A stretch of 64,000 nucleotides of DNA from Chrysoperla carnea (GCF_905475395.1 NC_058337.1:14868983-14932982), one strand, 5' to 3'. Positions 11,382 through 23,500 are shown, counted from the stretch's first letter. The notes: generated by a model from the sequence alone, not told the origin. Made by a program: numbers and translations.

Positions 11382-12464
11382 TAAATGAATATATTTGTTA
11401 TGATAAATAGCAAATAGATATTCTGTTTTTGTGTTGTCATGTTTTATTATTAGGATTCCGTTTGAATTAACAATGATAAGAGATTCCCCGTTTCTTCACT
11501 TTTAGCTGGAAGATTCTTCTAGCTAACTACAGTTGTGAAGATAAGTAGCTACAACAGTTTTTCAAAACAAAACTCACTGTTCTATTACTAACATTTCTAT
11601 TTTTTCACATTTTTTGTCAGTTATACTTGTTACTATCAATTATAGATTTGAAAAATTATTACGATAATGAAAAACCGGACTGCGTTAAATAGAATCTTAA
11701 AAGAAAGAAACAACTCTCGTAGTTTGCATAGCGGTTTTAACAGTCGGAGCCATTATTACCTACACCAGTCTAAATAAGAAAATACGCCTTAAATAAATTA
11801 TTTTTGGAAAAAATTTGTTGCAAGACCGGACCCGTTTTTTTTTTTTTTTTTTTTTTTTTTTTAGGGCAAAATATATATAACTCAGGAAAAATAATTAAAA
11901 CAGCTTAATTTAGCCGGAAGGGGTGCGCTAGGGTGAAAAGGGAAGACAAGTGATTTTTAGCGATTTAGGGCTTAATTATTTATTTTAGAGAAAAAAAGTT
12001 AAATAGGAAAGTTAGACTAAAATGTAAAAAACTTTTGTTTTTTTTTTAATGAAAGTCGGAGAAATTTGAAATTTAGAGGAGACGTTCTTTTTTTGTATTA
12101 CCAACAAGTTGAATAGTTTTTGAGATATTAAATTTTTTGGCAGAAACCAATCCTTTTTTGAGTTGGATAAAAAATCTAATTTTTTCATCGTACGGAATTG
12201 AACTTGGTCTCATTTTCTTCGTAAGGATGTAAATTTTCATTTTAAAAAATAAAACGTATCGTTGTAATGGAAAAACATTTTCCATTGAAATCGAAAAAAA
12301 AATATTTTCCCGATTTGTTATGTGTCATTTTATACATAAATATTTAAAATTGCAATATATCCAAAACTGCTAGAAATGTTCAAGCATGTTGTCAGTGTCT
12401 AAAGTTAATTGGAAAGCGGAAGCTTTAATTTTAGTTTTCGAGGTAAATTCATCAGTTTTTGTAG
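11382..12464. other. Intergenic with a long T run, no gene
   Basis: Contains a T homopolymer of more than 20 bases near 11838-11861. The minus-strand frame at 12073-12285 is short and lysine-rich and has no family resemblance, so I do not call it. Confidence 0.4.
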
Positions 12465-12790
12465 TACTTTAAGGACTTTTATAGTACTTTATAAAGTGTA
12501 CGATATACTTTTTTCAAAAAACTTCATATTTTTTAGTTATTTGACGTTAAATACTCCGCATTTCAATCACCAATAACTTGGAAAGTAATGACTTTTCGAA
12601 ATATCCTTAAATTACACTTTTTGCTTAGAATACATCCTCTACTGATTTCCTCATTTTCAACACATATTTTACGACTCTCTAGGAGGGTTTGCTACCACTT
12701 TCTGGACAAAAGTACTACTCGGCACCATATAACTTTCGGTACTATAGGTTGAAATATAGAGATTTCTACTTTTTTTCCTCGTTTACTGAA
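12465..12790 (+). repeat. Dispersed repeat family D
   Basis: Shares about 300 bp with 19.04-19.41 kb, including GATATACTTTTTTCAAAAAA, GACGTTAAATACTCC or its variant, and a closing CCTCGTTTACT. A partial inverted copy lies at 17.87-18.0 kb. Class unknown and no coding capacity seen. Confidence 0.65.
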
Positions 12791-12799
12791 GTAAAATAA

Positions 12800-13150
12800 C
12801 TTGGCTGTTCTTCATCTTGGTCTGAATCTTCATCGCGGTCATAAAACCGCCTCGGCATTAGTGCAGTTTTCCAAATCGTGACATTTAGACATAGATTAGT
12901 ACATTTCAAACCATGCAGCTATATTTTGTGGTTGTATATTCTTTTTCACATTTACAACAATAATCAATAGATTTCCGGAAATAATTCTGTCATCTGAATA
13001 GTTTGGCAATAAAATATCATCTTTTGTAATTTTCCAACCCCAGTCTGTAGGATTCATTTCATTTCCAAGCCACGCTTGAAGTTGATGGTATGTTCGAAAT
13101 GCGTGTTGCGTAGCAGCTCCTTCAGTCGGGGATACATTTTCTAGTTGAAA
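12800..13150 (-). pseudogene. Broken Cys-rich gene of a repetitive invertebrate family
   Basis: Minus-strand translation from about 13146 reads ENVSPTEGAATQHAFRTYHQ, then LQAWLGNEMNPTDWGW and DDILLP. After frame changes, Cys-rich pieces follow: CCKCEKEY, GLKCTNLC and CHDLENC. This order (a helical HAF/SFR-YHQ-WLG-DWGW block, then clustered CxC and CxxC) is one I recall from repetitive invertebrate genes spread with transposons. At least two frameshifts and stops break it. It is coding debris, not a working gene; the exact family name is uncertain. Confidence 0.5.
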
Positions 13151-13364
13151 TGAAGATTTTTCAGAAACTTTTTGATTATTATTTTAACATTTTTTTTAGT
13201 TTAAAAGAAGAAGAAAATTCGATAACATTTTGTTAATTAACAATTGTCTAACTTGTTGAAAAATTAATTTAAATATAAATTTCTAACGGTAATAATTTCT
13301 TTAAAATGTTCAGAAAGACAACATAAATTTTTCAAATTTTTCATTTAATAATAAATACGGTACG

Positions 13365-13508
13365 GAACCCTAAAATCCCACTTGAAACTTAGCTGAGAAC
13401 ACTCCTCGTTAAATTAAATTTCTAACGAAAATGCCACAGGCAGCCACACTGACAGACAGACATAGCGGTCAAACTTATAACATCCCTCTTTATGGTTCGG
13501 GGGTTAAA
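13365..13508 (-). repeat. Dispersed repeat family C, fragment
   Basis: Minus-strand copy of the repeat also seen at 46.37-46.64 and 52.75-53.05 kb. Shared words are GGTTCCGTACC, CTGTCTGTCTG next to GTGGCAT, and CCGAACC before the start. Class unknown. Confidence 0.6.
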
Positions 13509-13611
13509 AATAATAAGAATCATCTAATAAAGTTGAAATATGAGTATCAATCTAAACCAGAAATAGCTATTCTACTTAAATTTTCAACTCATCGTTTTTT
13601 TAAATTTTAGA

Positions 13612-13750
13612 CCAGAAATTGTTGCCAATTATTAGCATTGCATAAAAGTGAACCAATATCTATATTTGTATCAGAACGGGAAGAAAATTATAAAATAATT
13701 ATTCCTCATTATAGTTATTTGCGTCAAAATCCAACATCACATTATTAATT
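13612..13750 (+). CDS. Possible terminal exon of an unrecognised gene
   Basis: After an acceptor-like TTTTTTAAATTTTAG, one frame stays open for 45 codons to a TAA at about 13746 and reads CCQLLALHKSEPISIFVSER early on. AAAAATAAAAAG follows within 35 bp and could be a poly(A) signal. Codon choice looks coding-like. No upstream exon in a compatible phase was found, and the protein resembles nothing I know, so this may be chance. Confidence 0.25.
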
Positions 13751-14394
13751 ATTTTCTGTATTTTTCGCTTTAAAAATAAAAAGTAGTATTAAAAACATTA
13801 GTTTTTATTTCAAACTAACCTTCAAAAACAAATACTTTCACACAATATTCTCCTTTGCCTTCAAATTATTTATTTCCCAAGATTTTTGAAGATTGCTAAA
13901 ACTAAATAAAGTAAATCGGTGGCAATAAACCATTAGAGTGTGTGTACGTATATGAGTTATACAATCAATAAATTTTCAATTCAAGGCAAAGGTTGTTAAT
14001 TAACCAATTTTTTTCAATTGTCCTGGAGCTAAACGTAATTTCCAGTAAATGTAAAAGAAACTCCAACACTTTAAAACAATAAGACCATTCAAAAGCAGTA
14101 CGGTCACGGAAGCTTAGCGCAATTGACTGAGTTAGTTGTTGAAATACCCTTTATAGAAAGTGTTGAATAAAGTGTTGATGTCAGTGCTTGCATTATTTTT
14201 TCATAAATTGGAATAATTTAAAAAATCAACACAATTATGCGGCCCTTCGGCCGCCATTTATTCGGTTTTCGAAAGAATTTTCTACAATTTTATTTTCGTT
14301 TTTTGATAATGTTTCACAAGAACACTAGTTGAAGCTATCTGCAAATTTTCAACTTCCTACTTTTTATAGTTATGGAGAAAACGGACACCAAAGT
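13751..14394. other. Intergenic with a small family A fragment
   Basis: A minus-strand remnant of family A (CAATTGACTGAGTTAGTTGT) lies at about 14118-14190. A GC-rich palindromic patch GCGGCCCTTCGGCCGC sits at 14239-14254. No gene seen. Confidence 0.5.
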
Positions 14395-14815
14395 TTTGTC
14401 CTAACTTTGTCCTAATTAACGGGTAAGCAGAGATGCTTACATGTCTACGAAAAAATGTTTCAAACAAAAGTTGTTTATTTTTTCATAAGGAACATTTTCT
14501 ACTTTTAAATATTTGTTCTATCTCGGCTTACAAGATGGGTCCCCAAGACCCAATTGACCTATGTCGGTCACTTACGAAATCAAATTTACTTTTTTTTGTC
14601 CTGAACACGCTATTTTTTACTACCTGAACACCAAATTTCAACTTGATATATTTTTTCGCATTTGAGTTATCGTGCCGAGAGACGGGCGGACGGACAACCG
14701 GAAATGGACTAATTAGATGATTTTATAAACACGTATACCAAAATTTTGTTCGTATAATCAATATTAAAGTGTTACGAATTTGGGACTAAAATTAGTATAA
14801 CAAGTGAGGATTAAA
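14395..14815 (-). repeat. Dispersed repeat family A, minus-strand copy
   Basis: Contains the reverse complements of the family A blocks: AAAAAATGTTTCAAACAAAA, CCCAAGACCCAATTGACCTA, a shortened GGACGG microsatellite, and CCGGAAATGGACTAATTAG. The outer end that matches CACTTGTT is missing. Confidence 0.75.
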
Positions 14816-15585
14816 CTGAGTTAACCGTTTACCTTTGCATATGCTTGAATGCCATTTTAAAAAACGGCTTTTACCTAGTTTTCAAAATTTTAGTATTTTT
14901 GTAAAACGAATTATCCTAAACTCTTGCCACGACCCCCCTCTCCTCCACCCCATAATATTGACGGGAGGATTTTGTATGAAATTAGAATCAACAGATTTCA
15001 AACTACATATTCGAATCCATATCTTTCTGCCTACTTTCTTTTATAGTTTTGGAGAAAAACTAAAGTTTTGCCTCTAAGCGCTCTTACCAGAAAACAATGA
15101 TATTTACAAAAAAAATGTTTCAAACAAAAGTTCTTTATTTTTTAATAATATCCGTTTATTTCTTGAAGGAACGTGATGACGTACAACCGGAAATAAACAA
15201 TATATTGAGTGGTACGTGAATATTCAAATATTATATTGAGTGACTAAATAAAAACTTTATCTTTTAATATTGACCGTAATTCCGTGATTATCCGCCCTTA
15301 ATAAATGTAATATTATTGGTAGATTTAATTAGTTTAGAATAATGAATTGAATTAATTATTATCATATTTTGATGATTCCATCAATGCTTAAAATAATTAT
15401 ACAGGTATAGCAATATTATGATAAACATTCCTATAATAACGCATTTTAACTACCTGTTTGATAATTTTTGTCACTGAAGGGTAGTAGGGGGGTAATAAAT
15501 AGAGGGTTTTAACTTTCACTTAAAAATTTGTTAAATACCTAAAAATAATCATTTTGTAAAAATTAGTCATTAAATATCATTCAAA
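14816..15585 (+). other. 5' flank of the unknown secreted-protein gene
   Basis: About 770 bp with another small run of family A words at 15107-15135 and no coding-like frame. The promoter of the gene starting at 15586 should lie here; no core element stands out. Confidence 0.35.
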
Positions 15586-17439
15586 ATGTCAGGTAAATAA
15601 ATTGTTAAACGGTAAATTTTTTCTGGAATCATTACACTATTTCTTTTTTCAGATATTAATCGTTTATTACTGCTATTAATAATTTTAACAAGTTGTTTAT
15701 ATACGCTAAGAGGATCTCCATTGGGGTAAGACAATAATTTTTTATAATAAAGGTAGTCGGATCCAAAACCCAATTGACCTATGTTGCTCATTTACGAACT
15801 CAAATTTATTTTTTACGTCCTTAGCACGCAATAAACATTTTAGCTCGATATCTCTTTTCGTTTTTAAGCGATTGTGCTTACAGACAAACTGACGAACGGG
15901 CAAACGAAAATGGACTAATTAGGTGGTCTTATATGAACACCTATACCAAAATTTTGTGCGTATCATCAATATCAAGATGATTGCACAGCACTTAAAATAA
16001 TTCCTAATTGGCCATGCCACTATTGATAAAACTGAGCGCACTTTCTCTAAATTAAAGTTGATTAAAAACTTTTTGTGTATAGCTCAATGAGACAAAATAG
16101 ACTCAATTATTTATCGATAGGGCCCATCGAAAATCAAAGAGCGCGCTAAATTAACTTCAATAAAATAATAAATAAATATGCTACCGTAAAATTTAGGAAA
16201 AAGCGGTTTTGGTTACAAATTCTTGGGTTTTTATGTAAATGTTTTGAAAACGCATGTAGAATAGTGCGGGTATACCATGAGTATCATGACTATGTTCCTA
16301 CAACTCTACAAGTTACTATAAGATGTGAATAATAATTTTTTGATCGGCAAAATACTGTTATAGCCTAAGAGACGGTATAAAGTCGAGATTCACACATCTG
16401 ATAACCAGATGAGACATATTTTTTATGAAATTTTATTGATTTATAAACACGCCTATCATAAAATATCCTAGTGACAGCCTTATTACAACATGCTTGAACT
16501 CTGAATGATCCTAAGGGCTACCGGTTAGAAAAATAAGTAGCCTTTTCATATACCGTAGATATAAGATAGTAATTGAAGAGATTAAAGTGTTCATTAAAAT
16601 ACCCGCTTGAATAAAAAGACATCAAAAAATGTTGCTACATAGAGTTGTTCGTTAAAATAACCTGTAAAAACGTCTACGTGAAAAATTGATTGACCTTTAT
16701 TTGCACTTTGGCACGGATGTTTTAAAAATTCCCGATTAAAAATTAGGTGTCGGTTCGCTTCCTCTTTCAATTTTTATATATTTTTGTGAGAATATAATTT
16801 TAAATGGATTGTTGTATAAAAGTTTTTTTATATTTAAAACTTTTTATTTACAGTAATTCCACATCTCTAGATCAATTTGACGATGAAGAAAATTTAAATC
16901 AACCTGACAATGATACGAATTTGGAGATACCTCATAATATAATCGAAAATGTCCTTGGACTAATAGCTAGCAGTAGCAATACTTTTGAGAACATAATAGT
17001 TTTAATTCAACGATTATCAAATCTATTTTTAAGGATATTTGATGGTTTACGATTTAAATATACATGGGTGAAACCCGAAATTGATTACGTTCAATGTGGA
17101 GCAAATTCATTGTTACAAGCCAATTTTACAAGTCGTCATTTAACAGTGCTGATAAAAATATTCTATGAGTTTTTAGGTTTTATAAAAAATGTGTTTGGTG
17201 ATGGCAACATAAATGAAATTTCAAATAATATACTATCGAATTTTGATGACACACCACGATCGTCGGAACCAAGTCATCAATTAAAAATGGCAGCATTATA
17301 TGAAGCTAGTGAATTAATGAGTAATAGTGGATTTATTGATTGTAGTAAAACATATTTGGTATCATTTTTTGTTCGATTTTTGGAACTTTTATATGGTGAT
17401 GCAACACCATTTTATTCAGAAGCCATTAATACAAGATAA
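15586..17439 (+). CDS. Small secreted protein, unrecognised, three exons with a 7-nt first coding exon
   Basis: I do not recognise this protein. The model uses exons 15586-15592 (ATGTCAG), 15653-15725 and 16854-17439. Introns are 60 bp (CAG|GTAAAT to CTTTTTTCAG) and 1128 bp (GG|GTAAGA to TTTATTTACAG). Both junctions keep the frame (phases 1 and 2) and give 221 aa. The spliced N-terminus reads MSDINRLLLLLIILTSCLYT, an excellent signal peptide formed only by splicing. The mature part begins with an acidic, Asn-rich stretch near DQFDDEENLNQPDND, then has amphipathic helical segments and only two cysteines, in YVQCGANSLL and FIDCSKTYLV. No membrane segment follows the signal peptide. A competing minus-strand frame over exon 2 looks like its shadow. 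An alternative start at the ATG 16804 would bypass the first two exons but ignores a good acceptor. The gene structure is fairly sure; the function is unknown. Confidence 0.72.
15755..15985 (-). repeat. Dispersed repeat family A fragment in an intron
   Basis: A minus-strand fragment (CCCAATTGACCTATGTTGCT, AATGGACTAATTAGGTG, ATCAATATCAAG) lies within the second intron of the secreted-protein gene. Confidence 0.7.
16366..16470 (+). mobile_element. One end of a foldback element (same family as intron 4 of DHX33)
   Basis: AGACGGTATAAAGTCGAG followed by ATTTATAAACACGCCTAT matches the terminal 100 bp of the element at 23.1-23.65 kb. The rest of the element is absent or unrecognisable. It lies in the intron of the secreted-protein gene. 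Confidence 0.6.
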
Positions 17440-17572
17440 AGCTAATGAATTACAAAGAAATATGCAAGAATCATTTCAAAACTATTTTTATAATTCTATA
17501 TATTTTCTACTTACATTCAAGAAACATTCATTGATCATTCTAATTTATCCGCGAAAATCGGCCCCGAAATAC

Positions 17573-17578
17573 AATAAA
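17573..17578 (+). terminator. Candidate poly(A) signal of the secreted-protein gene
   Basis: AATAAA 134 bp after the stop codon at 17439, followed by a T-rich stretch. Position-based inference only. Confidence 0.4.
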
Positions 17579-17867
17579 TGTTCCAAATTACCAAAATTTT
17601 GGTAATTATATCTCGTTCAAGTTTCACCTTTTTGGATACACATAATCAATCTCTAAAATATATCTCGAAAGTTGAAAAAAATTTTATTATCAAATTTTTT
17701 CATGAAAGCTTCGCTGATAACATTTTTTTTACTAAAAGATAGTTGAAAATTATCTAAAATAATATTGTTGACTTCAATAATTCATAAAATTTGAATATTG
17801 ATAAAATGAAACAGACATAGCGTATATGCCGCAGCCAATTGGTTAATTATCCGTTCAGTTACTAAAT

Positions 17868-18005
17868 ACTATTCGTAAATACTTTACGAATTATTAACGA
17901 TTGAAATTCGAAGTATTTAACGTTAAATAACTGAACAATTGGACGTTTTTTGAAAAAAGTATACCATACACTTTTTAAAGTACTTTGAAAAACCTCGAAA
18001 ATGAA
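17868..18005 (-). repeat. Dispersed repeat family D, inverted copy
   Basis: Reverse complement of the segment at 19.04-19.14 kb, including GTTAAATAACTGAACAATTG, CGTTTTTTGAAAAAAGTATA and CACTTTTTAAAGTACTTT. With that segment it forms an inverted pair around a family A copy. Confidence 0.65.
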
Positions 18006-18533
18006 AAAAATTCAAATCATTTGCACGAAAATTAACGGAGTTATAATGAAAAGAAAGTTTTTCGTACCTTTTTTATGTTATAATGAGAACAAAAACTGAC
18101 AAATTTACCACGGGAACTAAAATTATTGCTTGACACTTTCCAATTTACTTTATTTAGATACCGACAACATGCTAAAAAAGTTCTAGCAGTTTCGAATTTA
18201 TAGTCTTCAAAATATTGCAATTTAAGTAAAAAAAATTTTTTGGAAAAAAACAAAAAAAAAGTGTCTTTATCGTTAAATAACACGAAGAATAATAAAGATA
18301 CATAAAAAAAAGTTTGCAAGATCAAATATTCTGCGGAAAAAAGCTAAATTTTGTCCCTCTAAACTTTCTTTTGTAACTTTATTCTTTTTCGAGTTATTTA
18401 ACAATAGACAAATTTATTTTTTTTTTTGTATTTCAATTGCAATATTTCGAAAACTATATATCCTGTTAGAACTTTTTGAAAGGTACAATAAACATTCTTT
18501 TTATTATAACTCCCTTAATATGATCCTAATTTT
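18006..18533. other. Non-coding, no gene seen
   Basis: A/T homopolymer-rich DNA between a family D and a family A copy. The minus-strand frame at 18041-18325 is Phe/Lys-rich, consistent with low-complexity translation, and is not called. Confidence 0.4.
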
Positions 18534-19036
18534 TTATACCATGCATATATGTAATATGCAAGGTATACTAAGTTTAGTCCTAAGTTTGTAACGCTTAAAA
18601 ATATTGATGCGTTTAACAAAATTTTGGTATAGGTGTTCATAAAATCACCTAATTAGTCCATTACCGGATGTCCGTCCGTCCGTCCGTCCATCCGCCCGCC
18701 CGTCCGTCTGTGGACACGATAACTCAAAAACGAAAAGAGATATCAAGCTGAAATTTTCACAGCGTACTCAGCGTAAAAAGAGAGGTCGAGTTCGAGCAAC
18801 ATAGGTCAATTGGGTCTTGACTTATGGGTCCGTAATAAACAACTTTTGTTTGAAACATTTTTTCGTAAACATCACTGTTTACCCGTGAGGGCGCAAATAT
18901 GCGTAAATTGTATAGTATGTATTATATAAATTGTATATGTATGTGCAATGTGATGGAGAAATAAAATTAAAATTACTATTTATGCATGGTATTTCAACAA
19001 TTAACTCAGTTAATTGTTTGTTTTCACTTGTTTTAT
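18534..19036 (+). repeat. Dispersed repeat family A, nearly full copy
   Basis: Runs from TATACCATGCATATATG through GTCCGTCCGTCCGTCC to CAATTGTTTGTTTTCACTTG and passes directly into a family D copy at 19037. Confidence 0.85.
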
Positions 19037-19410
19037 AGTACTTTAAAAAGTGTATGATATACTTTTTTCAAAAAACGTCCAATTGTTCAGTTATTTAACG
19101 TTAAATACTCCGAATTTCAATCGCCAAAAACTCGCTTTAGTATTAACTTTTCGAAATACACTTAAATGACATTTTTTGCTTAGTATTCATCGTTTTATTG
19201 ATTCCTTTTGCCATTTTTACATATACTTTTCTATCCATTAGAAGGGGTGGTTACCACATCCTGGGCACTATCAGACCAGCACCAATGGGCACCACCAAAA
19301 GGTGAACAATATAACTTTTTATCCAGAGGGTGAACAAAACTTAATGGCAAATTTTCAGATCAATCGGAGCTATATGAAAGAATTTGAAGGTTTAAGCCTC
19401 GTTTACTAGA
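19037..19410 (+). repeat. Dispersed repeat family D
   Basis: Shares GATATACTTTTTTCAAAAAA, CGTTAAATACTCCGAATTTC and CCTCGTTTACT with 12.46-12.79 kb. Confidence 0.65.
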
Positions 19411-19488
19411 GTATTAGTTTGAATAGGAAGAAAATTTTAAACAAATTATTTACGGCACTTATATTCATATGTACCGTTTTAATAATTA

Positions 19489-19622
19489 TTATTTTGCATG
19501 TGAGGCATCTGAATTCACAACAGTATTGCCACCATGTAGCATAATTTGGAAATTAGGAACCTTATTCATTTCCTTCAAAAGATGGAGGAATTGTAGTAAT
19601 TTAATTTTTTTGTTGTATGTAT
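19489..19622 (-). CDS. Possible terminal exon of an unrecognised gene
   Basis: After an acceptor-like TTTTTACACAG on the minus strand, a frame runs 43 codons to a TAA at 19489-19491 and includes LLKEMNKVPNFQIMLHGGNT. The last part loosely recalls an ankyrin-type repeat, but one unit is too little to claim it. It lies downstream of the DHX33-like gene on the same strand, but its entry phase (1) does not fit that gene's exon 5 (phase 0). Upstream exons were not found, so it may be chance or a gene relic. Confidence 0.3.
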
Positions 19623-20376
19623 CTGTGTAAAAATATTTTATTATATTAGATAGTTAACTAAAATAATTAATAATTACAATAAAATTTAATTACAAAAATA
19701 AAAGTATATTTACATATATTCATAGTGTTTTCATTTACAAACCGTAACATATCTAAATTATTTAAATGTAATGGCAACGATAAAAATTCGATTTACATTT
19801 TATTTTATAGAAAACTCTTTGTTTATGGTCCATGTCAAAAAATATCTTAAATGCTTAAGTAAAAGTTGTCCAGTGAAGACAATAGAATCAAATATTCACC
19901 TTGAACTCAAAAACTACGTGAAGAAGATACCTCGGAAACTGATTTTTAAAGAATCGAAAATCACTCGAATCTCTGTGTTAATTTATTATCTTTATCGTGA
20001 TATAACACTTTTTCGATTAAATGAACGGTGTTCAAGTTATCCGTAAAAAACTTATAAAATCATAACTCATAAAAAAAATACTCGTCGTAAAATCTGGCCT
20101 ATGTCAACCAATTTTGATGTTAGAACGCCGAATAAGAAACCAAGTTAAAGCATACTTTTTAATTTATTTAAAAAAAACTTATTTATCGAAGTTAATGTTC
20201 CATTTTCACAATTTTTTTGACGCTCTATGATACAGTGTCATTTGAATTATTATTTAACATCCTATCAACTTAAATTTCTTTTTTGCCTCAATTTCCTAGA
20301 CCGTTTCTTTAATTAGAATTGATCTAGGAAATTGGAGCAAATTAGAAATTTAATTCAAAATATCTTAAAGTTCTCA

Positions 20377-20382
20377 TTTATT
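20377..20382 (-). terminator. Candidate poly(A) signal of the DHX33-like gene
   Basis: AATAAA on the minus strand, about 125 bp downstream of the helicase stop codon at 20506. Confidence 0.45.
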
Positions 20383-20505
20383 ATCTTTGATTAGATTTTC
20401 ATTTAATTTTTGAGCTCAAAATCTCTCCATGCTATTCATATAAATAATAAAATAATAACAAAATTAATTAGTAATTAATTAAAAACTTGCATAATTCAAA
20501 TACGA

Positions 20506-23500
20506 TTAATGTCCATTTTGTGTCCATTGTGTTGTTAATCTATGTGATTTTGCGTACGATGGAGCAATTTCTTGTAGCCATTCAGGATTTATTGTTGTTA
20601 TTGTTCTTAAATAACACTTTGTAGTCATAACTACTTCTGAAAAAACTACACAATGTGGATAAGTGCCATGCAATACCGAACTTGGATGTATATGTACTGG
20701 AGTTTTAGTGTCAACCTGTTAGAAAAAAAAATCAATTATTTATTGCGATAACAAAAAAAAAAAAGAAAAATGAAAATAAAAAAATAAAACCTAAACATCT
20801 AAAACTCGTCTATACAAAAGATGAGATTAGAAGTTACATTCGACAAAACAGATGAAAATAAACGTAAAATATAGAAGAATATCAAAATCTTGATTGATTT
20901 GGATTAAAAATAGGTGTATTCGGAGGCCTATTTCCTTCATTGTAGTTGGGCCTCCGACTACAGGTAATCTTAATTCAAAACCTTTCAATTGGAATCATAA
21001 TTTAGAAATTCCTCTTTATTTTAAAAACATAATGGTATATATCATTGGAAACCCGATATATTTTGCTCTTTTTTTGAGTTCGCAGTTTATCGTTTAGCAA
21101 CTTCATATAAAAAAAAACAAGCTTTTTATTTAAAATTTCCTCCGTGCTCGTACATTCTTAATAACTATATAAAAAAATTTAGCATTTTAGGATTTTAGGA
21201 CACTAAGCCTTTAGCGAGACAACATCCTCAAATAAAATTTAAGATTTAAATTGAAGTCGAAATACGTATTTATAATACAAAAAATTGATCTAGGCATTGT
21301 TGCAAGTTTGAAAATAACTAGGGTTCTCATGCGCAATATAAACTAACAAATGATGGATTAGCCCAACATTAGAACAAGGAAAACCTATTGTAAAATAAAG
21401 TTTTGATAATGTCAGCAATGAAATGATCCACCTTCACGAATTTGACCCTTATATACTAATTTCGATGATAAATGTGTAATTATTTACTTACCGTTACGTA
21501 TTGTTTGGGACCATGCAATTCAGCAATATTCATAAACAAACCAGTTAATAAACATTTTCGTACTTGATCAAAGTTTTTACCACACGATGATTTTTCAAAA
21601 TTACACTTTGTACAAATATCCATTAATTGTGTTCGAACTTCTTTAGCATAATTTAAATTTTTGGCATTGAGGAAATTTTCTTTACACCATTTTCTTTTCT
21701 CATTAGCATTATTATATGCTCGAAATATTGTTAATAAACTTAAATGATCACCTAATGTTGACATATACTTATGTCTCGTCAGATTAGCTTGTTCCCTTTT
21801 AGCAACTGGTGTATAGAATACCGATTCACAAGATAACAAAGCAACAATCGACACAATTTCTTCTAAGCATCCATAATTTTTTGCTGATATAATCATTTTA
21901 CTGTAACGAGGGTCTAATGGAAATAAGGACATTTGCTTTCCAAGATCCGTCAGTTCAGGTGATTGAATACTAGTTATTGCGTTTAATTGATACAATTGTT
22001 CTAATGCGGATGTTAATGATTCATTGGACGGTTTATCCAGAAAATCGAATTTAACAACATTAATACCCAATGATAATAGTTGTAAACAAACATTAGATAG
22101 ATTGCATCGTTGAATTTCAGGTACTGAAGATTTTAAAAACAATTCAAATTCTGATTTCGTATATAAACGATAACAAAAACCATCAAATTCTCGTCCAGCA
22201 CGACCAGCTCTTTGCCATGCCTGCTCTTGAGATATTCGTTGTACACGTAAAACTTCAAATCCGGTGCCGGAATGGAATGTTCTGAAAAAAAGTATTTTTA
22301 TTAAATTCCAGTTATTTGCCTTAAAAAATTTATGACGCGATTTTGAAAAATTATTTATGACGTCACGCAGTCATCAGGCATAATTCGGTTCTTAAAAAAG
22401 CTATTAATGCAGACTGTCCCAAAACTATTGCATTAAAAGAGCAGAGTGTTACAAAGGATATTCCAAGGAGAAACTTCCTTTACAGAGAAAAATATCCTTA
22501 TGCTCACATTGTAACTTGTGTTCTTTTCAAAAATTTTCACCCTTAATAATTCTTGATCTGATGTCATTATTTGAGTGAAAAAACGTCAATTTACATATCG
22601 AAGAGGAAGTTCAAAAATGGTGCCTAGAGAATTTTAAGTTTCATCCCTTAACTCCTAGCTATTAGAAATTTCAAATGGCAACCCCTACCTTGTGATACAT
22701 AATTTGAGAGGGGATAAAATTCTCTATTCAACCATGATAAAAAAGAAATCGATCGATTGGTTCTTAAGATAGACTACACAGAAGATGGAAGGTATGAAAT
22801 CCATTATTATAAGCAAGACAGGCTAAATACATTCGGTTTTCGAAAGCAGAATGTATTTTTGTTTAACAAAATAATGGTCTCTATTTCGAACATGCCATAA
22901 AATAGAACAGCATTATTAACGTACGCCTTGTACGCGTACAAGGATAGAACTAAAATTTTCACATTCATTTTCAGGAAACCCCAACGTCAGAAAATCTTTT
23001 CCTTTGAGCTATGTGTTCATTAAATAAAAATCTATTATTCTTTAAAACATGGTGAAAATCTGATAAAATTTATTTCTAAGGCAATTATACCTCAATGGTC
23101 TAAGAGAGTAAAAGACGGTATAAGGTCGATTTTCGCTCATTTGATAATCAGATGAGGCATATTTTTTATGAAATTTTATTGATTTATAAACACGCCTATT
23201 ATAGTTTTTCTACCGAAAAGTGTTCATGGCTATTTTTAATTAAATTAATTTTAATCAAAATTTTCCATGAACAGTTTTTTTCAGGCAAACCTATACCATT
23301 ATTTTCGTAATTAAATTATTTTTCTTCGGATACCAATTTCGATTGGTTTACAGGTCGGTGTAGTTACCTAAATTGATTTACCTGATAAACAGATTTACAT
23401 CGAACTGTTAATCTCGAAATTGGTATCAGAAGAAAGATAATTTAATTATGAAAATAATGGTAATAATAGACTTGTCTGCAAAAAAACGTTCATGGAAAAG

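Noticed and set aside
15570..15791. 73-codon minus-strand ORF
   Set aside because: Its first part is family A sequence and the rest overlaps exons 1-2 of the plus-strand secreted-protein gene, which has phase-consistent splicing.
20894..21097. Plus-strand ORF in DHX33 intron 5, with a donor-like ACAG|GTAAT
   Set aside because: It begins with a TTG, lacks a partner exon and has no recognisable domain.
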